This document shows positions 31,616 through 44,260 of a stretch of 64,000 bases of DNA, one piece after another. The notes under the pieces are model-generated. The model was not told the DNA's origin, searched no databases, and saw only the letters and a list, made by a program, of their open reading frames with translations. Source of the stretch: Saccopteryx bilineata (taxonomy: Eukaryota; Chordata; Mammalia; Chiroptera; Emballonuridae). Both the position numbers and the translations under genes were made by a program. Location of the stretch: contig NC_089492.1 in the NCBI RefSeq assembly GCF_036850765.1, positions 292,414,590 to 292,478,589 of the forward strand, written 5' to 3'. Position 1 is the stretch's first letter. Each line of letters starts with the position of its first letter.

Positions 31616-34600
31616 TAGTAATATTTAAACGTGACATTGCATAGCAGTCGGTAAGTGACTTAATGACTTTTCGTGAGGCTAGAACTGCGTAGTGCCTCAG
31701 GGCAATGGGCGTGAGGAGGTGAGCAGTGGAGTATGCAAGTGCTGGTTCTGCTGCTGCCTGGTGGGGGTGTCTTATGGAAACAATTTGTTCTGCATATTGT
31801 CATAAGACGAGCTGTGTGTTCTGCCACTCGTCCATGGAGGGGGGATCGCTGTCCTGCTGTTCATAGGTGTGCGGCTGGTTTCTGTCCAGCAGCTGATGCC
31901 TTTGGGTGCACATGGCCGCACTATGCCTCCTCTATCACTAGAGGACCAGGCAGCAGGTGCCTGCATAGTGCCGTCCCAGGGGCTTTCCCCTGCAGTGACG
32001 CTTGGGTTCAGCATGGGCTTCCCAGAATGACACATTAGGGCCCCACAAGTTCAGTTTGAGTGTACGTGGTATTTTACCATCAGTGACTTTATTATCTGTG
32101 TAGATTTTGTTCTGACTTGAAAAGTACAGGAAACTTTGTTTAAAAGTTAGTAAACTGAGGTAAATGAGGCTCCTCCCTCCTGTGGAAGGTCAGCTGGGGG
32201 CCTCAAAGATGTCAGACCTTTTGTAAAGGGCTAAGAGGTATGTCCACTTTACGTACAGGTGCAGAACTAATAGATGGTTGTTGTGTAGTGTACTTCACCT
32301 GAGGATGATTCCAGTCTCTGGTCCTAGTGCTTTATGGGTGCACTGTGATTGGGGTTCAGGACCAACGTAAGGTTATACTCCTTGTCCACAAATGTAAAAT
32401 TTGAAAAGTGGAAGTCCTTTGTGTGTTCTCTAATAGCAAACCCCTATGTGAGCTACAATGAGTTCTATTAAAATTTGTACCGGAAAGTTGAGAAACAGGG
32501 AAATGTGAGAACTCAGGTGTTGTGGGCAGATTGCTCATACTCAGTGTGTGCCAGTATGCAGACAGCACGGGGAATTACTGGTGCCCAGGTGTGTGCCAAG
32601 GATTTCCATCTTAGTTTACTGTCCAGCCTCCCCCCGCAGGACCTGGTTACTGTGTACTTTTCATTTCACTGACTATCCTAATGTCTGCAACTTCTGATCT
32701 GCCAGAAGCCAACATGGTGGTCCTATATCATCAAAACTTAATACCAGTTTCTATCACTTTTGAAACATGACATAATCCTCCAGGTCAGTTGTTCATTTGT
32801 TCAGACAAATTGGGAATTACTGGGATTGCATCCTCAAACAACTGGCTAAATGACAGGATGACCTTCTCATCACAGAAAAAATGTCACCACACGACGTGGC
32901 CTGCTCATGGGGTACCTGTGCGCCCACACTTTTAAACCAAAAGATTTATAGCAAATTTAATACTTGCTTATAATGTAGCCAGGCAATACCAAGAAATACT
33001 GGTTTTTTTAATGTATTGAGAATGTTCAAATATAGGTAAAAATTTTAAGTAATCATCCAGCTCCAACATTTACCGAACTTTGTATAATCTCCTTCCTTCT
33101 TTCCTCCTTCCTTTCTTTCTTGAAGCATCTTAAAGCAAATCCCAAAATCTTATTTTACTCTAAGTAAGAAGTATTTCTAAGTTAAGCACTTTAGTCCCAT
33201 TATGACACAAGAGCAGCAACTTCTTTCTGTTCTCAAGTTCCCAGAATGTTTCCAGGGTTTCCTGCTTTTCTCCAGAAAGTCTGTACATCTGTATTCTGAG
33301 TTAAGATACTCAGTCTCATAACACTTTTTAAAACTATTTTCATGGAAAGTTGAAATATATATATAAGTTAGCCAGTCATGTAAGGAGCTCCATCCCCTAC
33401 TAAGACAGCCCCCCTCAGACTTGTGTTGTGTGTGTGCCCTCACCTCTTACCCTCTTGGTTGTTTCCAACCGAATTTCAGACCCATCATTCTATTGATTAT
33501 GAGAGGCTGTGGGTCACCCATGCTGGACGGAGGGTCCACATGGTGTGTGCCCACACCCTTGGCAGGAACCCCTGGTGGAAGGGTACCTCTCTGCTGCACT
33601 GTGGTCTCAGAGTTGCTGACATGATGTGAAACTCAACGGGAGCTGCCTGTTGCCCTTTGGATTGGCACTCTTAATTTTGGAGATTAATTTGGATTTGGAA
33701 ATGAAAGAAAAATAGAAAAGCTAATGAAATTATTTCAATTCCTCCTGCAAACTCCTATATCAAAGTGTTGCTTTGTCTTGGAGGTGAGTTGTGGTCCTTG
33801 TGTAGCCAAGCCTGTCAGTGAGGCTGTCACTTCTGCGGGGTGATGCTGGAGGCCCCATGGACTGGCTCTGGCTTCAGAAGTTTCAGAGGCGACTGCTGCA
33901 GACTTGGTGCAGCAATGAGGCCAAGGGCAGCAGCCAGGGCAGTGGTGTCCCCAGGCTGCCCTCCCGTTGACACCACGTGTATGCTGTGCGCTGCCCTTTT
34001 GAGAGGGTCACTTCATCAGGTAATCTCGGAAAGGCTGATGGGGCACTTTCCAGTTGCCTCGTTTAATTTTCATCTCCTCCTGGGATGTGGAGAACACCGT
34101 CCTGGGTTTGCAGTGAACTCCAGAGTGAAAATGGGTGAAAGGCACACTCCTTGTATGTGGCAGAACCAGAACTGGAAATTCTGTTTTGAAGCGTTATCGA
34201 ACTTGCAGCCCATGTCATTATTAGTGTGAGTGTACAGCACCTGTCGGGTGTTGGCAGTGCCACTGGCATGAACTTCCCAGACTTGGCGGGGGCTTGGTGA
34301 GACAGAGATGGCGCTACACTATCACCAAGGGATGGGGAGTTCCTGACACTGAATTTACAGAGATGCTGCCTGTAACCTAGGGCTGGGGTAGATCACTTCA
34401 CCTGCTTGCTTTTCAGTTACTTAAATTGCTTCAAAAAGTATTTCCGAAACAGAAGTTCTAAGTCAAAGACGGTGGCAGATGTTCATAAGGAACAGACGGG
34501 AATTTCTCAGCAGGTTCTGTCTTAGTGGATTAGACATTCAGTGTGCTGAATCAGCGCAGCTAGAGCTTAGCAGTGACTTTGACCCAGGAAAGCAGAAGGA

Positions 34601-36147
34601 AGGAGCCACCAGGCCTTGGGACCTGATGGTGGGGTTTCCAGAAGGCCTTGGGGGACGACGGATAGTGAAGAGAAAAGCAAAAGCAAGCAAATGTAAGTAA
34701 GGCTTTTAACTGCACTGCCTGCACTGGAAAACAAGAGAAAATATGACCATGAATTCTCACAAAAACATTAGTCTTTAAACATTTTTTTAAAAAATGAAGT
34801 GTATTTTGTTCTTTTAAAATAACTGTAGTTATTACACATTTGTTTCCATGTAACATATAATAAGTATTTCCCCAGATTTCTGTCCCATCTCTAGTATTCT
34901 CGGTGATTTATAGTAGTTCACCTGGCAGAAGGGTCGCATTAAGGAACCTTTTTTCGCTGACAAGTATGGAGAAGGAAATGTGAATGCTTCTTGGTCTGGG
35001 GCCCAGATGACCTATTAACTTTTTTGAAGGAAAAGTATATATGTAAGAAATTATGTGAAAAGAAAAGCTGCCCACTTTTCCTGGGTCTTTCTCTAGAAAT
35101 AACCACAGGTAACATGTTCTCGTGTCGGTAGAAAAAGGTTGCTTCATTAGCATATTGTGCGCCCTTTCCATAGACACAGGAAGAAAGGCCTCGCCCTTTA
35201 TGTACTGTTCTGTGCCTTATTTCATTTACTGTGTCTTCACAGAAGAGCGCTGGGGGAGTGTTCATTGTCTGGGAGTGAGAACGATTCCGTGGGATGTGGT
35301 GTCTCTGGGGAGTGGTGACTGCCCTTGTCCTGTGATGGTCATGGTGCTCCATCTCCCCACACTCTGGGGCCAGTTCAGTGTCCTAGTTAGCTCATGGCCA
35401 AGGGGCCGTCCTATGGATGTGTGTGCACAGCACAGTGGTCCTAGGTAGTGCTGCCCCCCCCCATGAAGTGGCCAGTGTGCTAGAGACCCCGGGTGTCCCT
35501 TCACCAGTGAAAGTCCATCTACAAAAAACTTCTTTTCCAGATTTGATATTCAGAAATACATCTTTGACATGGAGAATAGAGAATGTAATTTAAATGTCTA
35601 ATAATAGATCTTTCTTTCTTACCATACTGTATAGATTAAATAGGGTCTTACAGGACACTTAGGAGTAGAAATAGGAGTACTCCTTTTCTTAAAAATTAAC
35701 TCGTGGATTTTGAATCTCTTAATTGAGACTCAAATGGGAACACTGATTATAGAGAGAGTTGTAATCAAAAGGCAGTATTAATAATTTTTGCTGTTTACTG
35801 ATGAAAGAGAAATAGTTTGGTTTGTCCTCTTGCTTGTGACTGAATATTAAAGTAAGCAGTATTGGCATTACTGCTTCTGAAATTTTGTGAGGTAACTGAG
35901 TTAAATGGAGCTTCTCAATTTAGAGAAACTTAAGTTTTCAGTAAATTTATTTCTGTAGCTTAAAGCTATATATCTGGGTAGTTATTATGTTTAGAGTCTG
36001 CTGTGCCGTGTAAAAAACAACATCCACTTAAAGGAGCCAATTAAAATCTCAAGAGGTATCCCACCTAATGTTGAAAGTTGGGTCTTTACCTAAGGAGTTT
36101 GTCATTTTGAGTCCTTAATTTAAAAATGTTTTAGTGTTTCAATTAAG
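31616..36147. other. Largest repeat-poor intronic block
   Basis: 4.5 kb. A stretch at 32321-32365 resembles 43053-43090 and is probably an old repeat. Sequence near 33000-33200 may be an ancient LINE fragment. No exon was recognised. Confidence 0.5.
33089..33121. repeat. CCTT-rich simple repeat
   Basis: An imperfect (CCTT)n and (CTTT)n pyrimidine run. Confidence 0.8.
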
Positions 36148-36159
36148 ATCAGGACTTAT

Positions 36160-36516
36160 GCCTGACCAGGCGGTGGCGCAGTAGATAGAGCGTTGGACTG
36201 GGATGCAGAGGACCCAGGTTCGAGACCCCGAGGTCGCCAGATTGAGCGAGGGCTCATCTGGTTTGAGCAAAAAAAAAAAAAGAAAAAAAAAGCCCACCAG
36301 CTTGAACAGCTTGAACCCAAGGTTGCTGGCTCCAGCAAGGGGTTACTCGGTCTGCTGAAGGCCCGTGGTCAAGGCACATATGAGAAAGCAATCAATGAAC
36401 AACTACGGTGTTGCAACGTGCAATGAAAAACTGATGATTGATGCTTCTCATCTCTCTCCGTTCCTGTCTGTCTGTCCCTGTCTATCCCTCTCTCTCTCTC
36501 TGAAAAAAAAAAAAAA
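36160..36516 (+). mobile_element. Type B SINE with internal A-run
   Basis: The head GCCTGACCAGGCGGTGGC is at 36160. The TSD is ATCAGGACTTAT at 36148-36159 and ATCAGGAGTTAT at 36517-36528. An extra A-rich run replaces bases near 36270-36291, after GGTTTGAGC. Confidence 0.95.
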
Positions 36517-37426
36517 ATCAGGAGTTATGTTTGTTGACTAAAACTAACATTTTAAGTCCAGGTGTGTCATGACACCACTGGCAGTTATTTTTCTTCATAC
36601 CTCTTGGGAAGGATTGAGTAAGGAACCTTCGTTTTAACTGAGAACGGTTGTGTGACGGGACGCCAGGGTGGAGTGCCCGCTCTGCAGAACTGTCTGCACA
36701 GAGTTGGCCCCTTGTCTCAGCTGGTGAATGCTGGGAGGTGCCTGGGCTGGAGAGGGTGCGGGCGGTTCCAGAGCCCAAGAGGACAGCACAGCCCTTTGTT
36801 TTAAAATTATTTCATCTTCTCTTGGCACTATTATTGTTTCATATGTTAACATTCACAAATCGCTGTCCTATACGTGCAGACGGGAGAGGGCATTCCCCCG
36901 TGTCACAAAGGTAAATGTCTTCGTGCGGTGCCAACAGCTAATGGCTCTGCTCCAGGGTGGGAGCTGCAGGTGTCCTGTGTCGGCCAAGCCTCCTTGTGAT
37001 ACTCACTGCATATTGCCTTTTGAATCGGCTGTTTTGATCAGAAATAGTTGTAAGACTGTGTTAGCGTATGTCGCCATCCTAGAGAGCTGTGCAGTGGGCC
37101 CCACCCTTTGCCATGTCCTGATCATGGCACCCGGCCTGCCAGGCCATTGAAGCAGGGCTGCTGGTACTCGGCCTGAATTGGCCTGACCTGTAGGGGCTGC
37201 GGTGTGGGTTCTCAGTTGGCTGGAATCCCAGGGCCCATTTTGGTGGGAGTGCACACTGTCCCTGAACCAGAGGCCTCCTGGACACCACACCCAATCCTTA
37301 AGAATTTCTCTGCGAGCATGCTGACATCGTGGTAGTCATGGGTTCAAGGTTACTGATGTGACTTGGAGGTACTAGGTTGCCAGATGGCCATTGCACCCTG
37401 CTTCCTGACCTGACTTTTCATGCAAA

Positions 37427-37528
37427 AGCTCTTCTGAATGTCATCTCAGCTGCTTGTGATGACAAGTGAGACCCAGACCCTTCGTGAAAATGCTTCACAA
37501 CAGAATTTTCCTTTTTCAACCCATCACT
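37427..37528. repeat. 102-bp direct repeat, copy 1
   Basis: It begins AGCTCTTCTGAATGTCATC and ends CCCATCACT. By eye it matches 39033-39134 at 100 of 102 positions, in the same orientation, 1.6 kb away. It lies 220 bp upstream of the GNB1 start exon. Confidence 0.95.
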
Positions 37529-37749
37529 GTGTTTTGAGTAATTTGTAGACATTGTCAGTGTACAAAACTAATGAATAGTAGAAACTGTATTTTATCAACC
37601 CAGCCCTTGGTGTAGGCATTTTGAGTTTTAATGAATGTTAAGGTCTCTGATTTATAATGAGACCATAGCTCTCAAAATTTCAATCTCCTTTTCTTACCTG
37701 CTTCATTTATTAGTGAGTGATTGTTAACTTCTGTGTGTTTCTGTTTCAG

Positions 37750-37850
37750 ATCTGATTCTCTGAGGTGGCGTTGGTGGGCGCTGAGATCAGAAGATGAGTG
37801 AACTTGACCAGCTACGGCAGGAGGCCGAGCAGCTGAAAAACCAGATCAGA
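37750..37850 (+). CDS. GNB1: GNB1 start-codon exon, residues 1-19
   Basis: This is the first coding exon of the G-protein beta-1 subunit, the WD40 propeller that pairs with a gamma subunit and couples receptors to effectors at the plasma membrane. The acceptor is TTTCAG at 37744-37749, followed by 44 bases of 5'UTR. The ATG is at 37794 with A at -3, and an in-frame TGA at 37782-37784 fixes the start. The 19 codons begin MSELDQLRQEAEQLKNQIR, the N-terminal coiled-coil helix that contacts G-gamma. Asp5 and Lys15 match beta-1 rather than beta-2 or beta-4, which have Glu5 and Arg15. The exon ends in phase 0 and the donor is GTACGT at 37851. Close copies of a 102-bp sequence flank the exon at 37427 and 39033. 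Confidence 0.97.
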
Positions 37851-39032
37851 GTACGTGGCCCGTGTGCCCTTGTATTCATCATTTGCATTTTGGGTCAGAT
37901 GTTATCTGACTTAGGACGGATAGGTTACAGAATGACTCTTCAGTGTTTGGGACTGAGCCTGAATCTTCATTGGCCCAGGATGTACTCATAATTACAGATC
38001 TTGTTATTTGGCCTAGTGCGTTATTTTTAGGATTTAGTTTTCTAGTCTGTCATAATTTGCATATGTAAAATGTTTCCATTAAATTCATAAATATCCCTCT
38101 GTACATTTTTCCTTAATCTCAGGAGTAACTTTGTGGCATGCTTTAGGTCACTGTATGGAGTGATGCCCCCCGCCCCCTTGTGCCGGTGCCAGTATAACAA
38201 GAAGGTATTTAGGTACCTGCCTTGTTGGTTTTGAAAAGAGTGTTCCCTCGGGAAGGTTATTGGAGCCAACGCTTTCATAGGCTGTTAGAGCAGATGCATC
38301 TAATTGAAGATTGAAATAGCCACTTGCAATTCAGCAGCCTGTACAAAGAACAGCATTCACAGAGTTCTGAAACAGCTCTGTCCCTGATGGATAACATTAC
38401 ATTGCGGAGCCCGAGAAGTTTTGAGAAGGGAGGAGCAGTGGGTTTAAAAGGAGCGAGTTCTCTCCTCCAGATTTGTGAGAGAGGCCTCTTAACTGGATGT
38501 TTTTTAGAGGCATGTTTAGTACAAGTAGATGTTTCTGTTCTCAGACTGTTGATAGGAAGAGTGAGAGAAAAATGGGTGGACTTAGCAGCAAAAACTTACC
38601 CTCAACATACATAGATAGCTTTTGTCCACTTGGTGAGGAGCTTTCTCTCGGACGCCTTGGTCAGAGCATCGCTTTCCACAGGTGTCTCAACCATGTTGAG
38701 TTCACGGTAATGATGGCGCCTAGCTGTTTCTCTTTAAATGACCATTTATGTTCAGGAAGCCTGGTGGTAACCGGAGAAAGGGGCGTCAACATTTTAGCCA
38801 ACTTTTCCATGAACTTGAGAACAGATAATGGGATTATCTGAGACTGCAGCCACAGAGGAAACAGAAAGTGTCCTTTTGCTGTAAGAATTTCAAATCTTTT
38901 AACATCTGAAAGACCTATGACAGCTTGATAGAAATAAGGAAGGTAGAGTGTTTTTTAATTCTGTCCACACCCCAAAATATAGACATCAGAATTCTGTTGT
39001 CCTAACAACTGTAAAGGAAGTTTGCATGGCTT

Positions 39033-39134
39033 AGCTCTTCTGAATGTCATCTCAGCTGCTTGTGATGACAAGTGAAACCCAGACCCTTCGTGATAATGCT
39101 TCACAACAGAATTTTCCTTTTTCAACCCATCACT
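39033..39134. repeat. 102-bp direct repeat, copy 2
   Basis: The partner of 37427-37528, inside the first coding intron. The two differences are G/A in GTGA(G/A)ACC and A/T in GTGA(A/T)AATG. There is no poly-A or terminal repeat at its edges. Confidence 0.95.
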
Positions 39135-39681
39135 ATCTTTAGCACCTCCATCTTTAGAAAAGACAAAGGCTGAAAGTTGCGTCTCTCCTCTTTTTGAGAC
39201 CCCAGTACACTGCAGAATCAGGCAGTCCTCCTCGGGGACAGGACTTTCAGCCGCATGTGACATGTACAAATGTGAAAAGGAACAGGTGGGACTAATTTTT
39301 AACAAACTATCTAAACCAACAGACCTAAAATATCATTTCAACATATCCTTAATGTTTTCATTATCTTACATTCTCTTTGCTCTAAGTCTTGAGAATGCAG
39401 TGTGTCTTAGACGGCAATACTTCCATTTGCACGCACCATGGCACCTGGGGCTCCTGGCTCCCGTGTGGGACCTTCCAAAGGGAGCACTGAGCCGCTACCT
39501 TCACTGTCTGTTGGCTTTGTCTCTGAAGCTGCTGCCGTGCGAGTGTCTGCTCAGCGCAGGGTCAGCGGAGCTGTGTGCGTTTGGTACACGAAGGAAGGGA
39601 AGACTTCCTTTTCAGTGGGAAAAAACACTTGTTTTTCCTGATTGCCCAAGGAATACGTGCTTCTTAAAGAAAACAGAGCAA

Positions 39682-39998
39682 GCCTGACCAGGCAGTGGCA
39701 CAGTGGATAGAGTGTCGGAGTGGGATGCAGAGGACCCAGGTTCAAAACCCCAAGCTCAGTGACTTATCCAGCCTTAGTGCAGGGTCACTGGCTTGAGTAT
39801 GGGATCATAGAAATGACCCCATGGTCGCTGGCTTGAGCCCAAGGTCGTTGGCTTGAGCAAAGGATCACTGGCTCTGCTGTAGCCCCCCAGTGAAGGCACA
39901 TATGAGAAAGCAGTCAATGAAAACTAAGATGCTGCAATAAAGAATTGATGCTTCTCATCTCTCTCCCTTCCTGTCTGTCCCTATCTGTCCCTCTCTAA

Positions 39999-40036
<38 letters not shown>

Positions 40037-40064
40037 GTTTCTGTAAAAAAAAAAAAGAAAGAAA
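39682..40064 (+). mobile_element. Type B SINE with TC microsatellite
   Basis: The head GCCTGACCAGGCAGTGGC is at 39682. Its 3' CT-rich part has expanded to (TC)n at about 40001-40032, before an A-rich tail. Confidence 0.9.
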
Positions 40065-40945
40065 AGGCAGAGCACAGTGAATAAGAAATGGTAACTGAAG
40101 ATGAGAGGCTGAAAGACACCAGAGAACTGTTTCATCCTCTTCTGACTGTATTTGTGAGGAGGCTTGCAGTCCCGTAGGAATGCATGTCTTCAGCTACAGG
40201 TGCTCAATGATGATAAAGAGAATGCCACAAAGTATGCAGGCGCAGACATGTTAGGCAGTGACTCCAGCCCTGTGTAGGTGAGCAGCTCGCTGAGGGCCGG
40301 TCTCTAGGGTTGCCCAGCAGTGGCTGAGCAGAGTGGGATGTGGTCGGACGAGTTGATAGCTTGGACAGATTCCAGGAAAAGTGAACTGTCTCCTGCAGTG
40401 ACATTTCTCCCCACACGCAGCGCGGGCCAAGCACCGCATACCACACAGTGGTACACGTCTTCTCCAGCCCGTTCAGAGCCAGGAGTGAGGGACACAGAAG
40501 GTACAAAGGTCTCCGGCTGTCGCAGCTGCAGAGACTGTCCTTCTCATGTCTCCTGCCCCGTGAGGAGTTGCGGTGCAGGTTCTGAGAAGTGTGCACGTTT
40601 GCGCGAGCCTTGTTGGCGAATGTGACTGGGTGGACATTATCAGTTCTTACCTTTTAAAATGTTTTTTCAGTATATCAAAAGTTTCAGTATAGTCTGTTAT
40701 GTGGTACATTATGAAATGTTTTCTAATTTTGTACATATTAGCCAGGGTGAAGTTGCTTAAGTTCTATGATTTGTTTTTTCCATTTAAAATTTTTTGTTGT
40801 TTATATCTTAAAATTAAAAGCTATAGGTACATCAGCAAGAATGGAATTGAGAAGTAAGTGTCCAGCTCAGTCCTTGACAGGTAGACGTTACTGAGGAAAG
40901 ACCTACTATTCTGGATCTTCCCCCACATCCCCTTTAACCCCAGAC

Positions 40946-40969
40946 CGGGGGTGGGGGGTGGGGGAGGGA
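40946..40969 (+). repeat. G-rich tract
   Basis: Consecutive G runs (GGGGGTGGGGGGTGGGGG followed by AGGGAGGG) that meet the usual G-quadruplex pattern. Confidence 0.75.
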
Positions 40970-42163
40970 GGGCATGGAGTGCTTGATGACACAGGACTTT
41001 GTATTTTATTTATATAATTAACGAACCAGTCTTCATTAAGTGGAATGTCATGTAACCACGTAACTTAAGTTTGGACTTAGATCTTTGGGGCATTTATGAT
41101 AACAGTCTCCGTGAATGTATTTTCACGTTCTTGGTTGGTACTCCCACCAGCTTTCTGGAATGAAGACGATTAGCAGGGAGGGCAGGAAACAACAAAACAA
41201 ACAAAACAATTAGCAGGGAGGCACTTGCCCTGGAGGAGGGTCTTCTGGGGCCCCACACCAGCACTGGGTATGTCAGAGCCATCATATTGCCAGTTGCCAC
41301 TGTGAAAGCAGCTTGTCAGGTGACTCCATAACAAACACTTTTTCTTACGAGATGTTATAATTTTGGGGGGAATTATTTCTGCACTCAAACTTTGAGCTAT
41401 TGTCTCTTTTTCCTTTCTGCTGTATGGCTGTTTCAAATATATATACACTAATTTGAGATCTCAAGGTTTTATTTTGTAGTAACTTTGATCACTTAGGGAC
41501 AGTGAAGCGTTTTCTTAACTTTAGTATATCCCTTCTTAGATCTTCCCTTCCTCACTAGGTCATTTCCTAGATAAGATAATAGGTAACGAGAGGGACTAGC
41601 CAGGAAGTCACACCAAATCCTCCGCTCTTTTCCATAGACAGCATTAGCTATTACTTGGCTTGAAAACAGAGTTCGTGGCTCACACAGCCCAGAAGAACAG
41701 TGCTCTGGGCTAGGCACCCAGTGCTTCTCAGACACTTTTCTCGGGGGTCATAGCTCCTGCTGGGCTGTTAAAAAGACAGAAGGGGACATGATGTGCAGAT
41801 CTATGGAGATATGGGGCCTTGGCAGGCAGGACCAGAGGCACTCCCAGTTCTGGGGTTCTCCAGTGCCACCCTGCTTCCAGTATGGCCCATGTCTAAGGAG
41901 TCACAGGTGTGATGATTTGCAGGCCTAGAACATACTTGAGATTCTAGTTCTCTGTGTTGAGTGTGGTCTGGGCACAGACTGGTTTGCCTGGACAGCCCAC
42001 AAGTGGCCCTGCACTGTGAGGCATTGGAGGACAGAGTAGGAGAGACCTCCGCCTGCTTTCTGTTTCTGTCAGCGCGTAGCAGCTCTCTGCAGCTCTTGGT
42101 GTGAGCACCTGAGTTGAATGTACCCAAAACTTGACTGATTCCTCTTATTGTTGTTGTTTCTAG

Positions 42164-42202
42164 GATGCCAGGAAAGCATGTGCAGATGCAACTCTCTCTC
42201 AG
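42164..42202 (+). CDS. GNB1: GNB1 coding exon, residues 20-32
   Basis: A 39-bp exon between a TTGTTTCTAG acceptor (AG at 42162-42163) and a GTAAGA donor at 42203. Its 13 codons read DARKACADATLSQ, the end of the N-terminal helix and the linker to the propeller. The Ala-Asp-Ala-Thr-Leu-Ser series matches beta-1; beta-2 has Gly-Asp-Ser-Thr-Leu-Thr. Both boundaries are phase 0, so skipping it would keep the frame but remove part of the gamma-binding helix. Confidence 0.96.
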
Positions 42203-43657
42203 GTAAGAACCAGTTCACACAGCTGCCTGCCAGGCACAGACGCGGGGCCTGCGGATCTCTGGGCGAGCTCTGCTCCGACGCTGCGCAGCGAGGATGGGAG
42301 CCACTCTGGGAGCGTGTTCACTTAGATGGCACTCTTGCTCGGCCTAGAAAGCAGTGTTTTTAGGATGAAAAATAAGTCTCTCAAGCCTTAAATAAGGACT
42401 AACTAATGTAGAGGCCAGAGTTGTAAAATAGTGCTGTTTTAGTAAGGTATTCTGGAGGTTCCTGCCTTTAAAGAAATCTGCCTTAGAACTTTTACTTCTG
42501 AAAGTTAATTTGGCAAATTCTCCAAGTTAACCCTAACTTATGGCCCAGCAGCTCCGCTCCTAGACACAGCCGGGGGTGGGGACAACCCGAATGTTTGTAC
42601 TTGGGGGGTGGGTAGACAGTGTGGTAAATGCGCAAAGTGGAGGGTTCCTCAGCCCCAGAAAGGAGCGCAGTGCGGCGCTCGACTGGCACGAATGGCCTCA
42701 GAGGCATGGTTCTGGTTGCAGGAAGCCAGACACGAAAGTCACGTAGGACTCCACTGATGAGGAATGCTCAAAATAGGTCGATCCAGGGAGACTGGAAATA
42801 GATGAGTGGTTGCCAGGGGTTAGGGAGGGGACAGTTGGGAGTGACTGCTTAGTGGACATGGGAGGTGGGAATGTTCTGGAACCAGGAGAGGTGGCATCGC
42901 ACAACATTGTCAGCGTGCTGAGTACCACTGGTCATAATATGCTAAAGTGGTGAATTTTGCCTCATTAAAAAAATTACGATTATTGTCCACAGACGGAAAC
43001 ATGTGGAAGTAGAGTCATGTTTCTAGTGAGGATGGTTAAAATATGTCACAGTGTCCTAGTGCTTTAAGGGGTGCACACTAATTGGGGTTAAGCAATAAGT
43101 TAAAGAAAAATTGTGCTGCGCAGAATTGCCTAAATTTGAATTCTGAGGTCCCTGACCCACCTGCTCCATTGTGCACCCCAAGTCATCAACCTTGGGGCTC
43201 TTCATGTTGGAGTGAGTCAGCAAGTCTGCGTGTGCAGCTTGTCACGAGCAGCAGTGACATAGTAGAGGGTAGCTGTTGCCCAGGTCAGGACACAGCCTGA
43301 TGGCCGTGAGCAGCACGCAAGTGGGGCTGGCTGTGGACCTGGGCAGTGGGCCATTAGGCTTGGGGGGATGGAGCTGGGCTGGTCCACAGTTGGTGAGATG
43401 GAGGAGGGAGGAGAGAGGCCTCCCTGTGGCCAGCACTGTGCGTGGCCTATTGTAGGGAGTGAGGCGAGGAAGGACCAGATAGAGCAGTGAGTCTCCTGAG
43501 AACCATGAAGGACGGTTAGGCACCCTGGAAATGGTACAAGTCCCAGTAGAGATCTGGTGGCAGGACTGGGGTGGGCGCCGCGGTGGGAGTAGCAGAGAGA
43601 ACCCTCGGGGAGGTGAGTCCGTCACAGAATGGTGACTGCAGGGTCATTTGTTTTCAG
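42203..43657 (+). other. GNB1 intron after residue 32
   Basis: 1.45 kb from GTAAGA to TTTTCAG. About a third is an old L1 3' end. Confidence 0.9.
42530..42990 (+). mobile_element. Old L1 3' end
   Basis: GAAGCCAGACACGAAAGTCA, TGGTTGCCAGGGGTTAGGGA, GGGAGTGACTGCTTAGTGG and CACAACATTGTCAGCGTGCT occur in the order of the 3' end of L1MA/L1MB-type elements as I remember it. Confidence 0.7.
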
Positions 43658-43764
43658 ATCACAAATAACATCGACCCTGTGGGAAGAATCCAGATGCGCA
43701 CCAGGAGGACACTGCGGGGGCACCTGGCCAAGATCTATGCCATGCACTGGGGCACGGACTCCAG
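43658..43764 (+). CDS. GNB1: GNB1 coding exon, residues 33-68 (WD40 blade 1 start)
   Basis: A 107-bp exon with acceptor TTTTCAG (AG at 43656-43657) and donor GTGTGT at 43765. It runs from [17 protein letters not shown] through [15 protein letters not shown], splitting the last Arg codon after two bases (AG|G). It contains the GH of the first WD repeat and residues Leu55, Lys57 and Tyr59, part of the G-alpha and effector contact surface known in beta-1. The donor has G at +3 and T at +4, a weaker but ordinary GT donor. Confidence 0.97.
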
Positions 43765-44029
43765 GTGTGTGCCAGCTCGAGCAAGAAACCGTGCCTGAGA
43801 CATGCGAGAACTGTCCTGCTCTCTAGGGGAAATCATCTGAGTGCACGTGCTGTTGTTTGTACAGAAAACAATGCAGGAGTTGCATCAGATGTCTGGGCAG
43901 GCCAGGTGCAGGTGTAGATTCCCAGGCACACACTCTCCGTCCACAGTTCCACCTGCCTACGCCTATTTCTGCACCACCCTAGTCAGTTCCCGTCAGCTCT
44001 AATCTGTTTTCCTTCCCCTTTTTTCTCCC

Positions 44030-44260
44030 AGCTCCACAGCCCAGTGCCTGTGTGACCTGGGGAAGGTTTCCTGACCTCTCTGTGCCATGGCTCCTCTTCG
44101 TTCCAGCCAGTTCCTTGTGGCGTCTTGGCCAGTACTCCCATGGTTTCGGGCCCTGGCACAGTTTGGGAAGGTTAAGTGTGTTGAACCCTAGAACAGTGGC
44201 TTGTGCGTCCCAAGTGCTCTGCATAGGTTTGCGGCTGGCTTTGTTCCTGGAGCTCATATC
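44030..44260 (+). mobile_element. MIR-like remnant
   Basis: TGTGTGACCTGGGGAAGG, CTGACCTCTCTGTGCC and a later AGAACAGTGGCTTGTGC stretch follow MIR core order, with loss in the middle. Confidence 0.5.

Larger units (their letters stand above)
26940..37749 (+). other. GNB1 intron between UTR exon and start exon
   Basis: A 10.8-kb intron from GTAATT to TTTCAG. It holds a type E SINE (27505), the mariner-like element (27750), a type A SINE (29022), a type C within a type E SINE (30170), and a type B SINE (36160). The largest block without recognised elements is 31616-36147. Confidence 0.6.
37851..42163 (+). other. GNB1 intron after residue 19
   Basis: 4.3 kb from GTACGT to TTTCTAG. It contains the second copy of the 102-bp repeat, one type B SINE and a G-rich tract. 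Confidence 0.9.

Noticed and set aside
37851..37991. Read-through of the GNB1 start exon to a 65-residue product
   Set aside because: The frame runs into the intron past a strong GTACGT donor; the known beta-1 sequence resumes exactly at 42164.
38955..39305. 116-codon minus-strand frame over the second 102-bp repeat
   Set aside because: Part of the frame lies in the duplicated intron unit; no start context, splice partner or family motif supports a gene.
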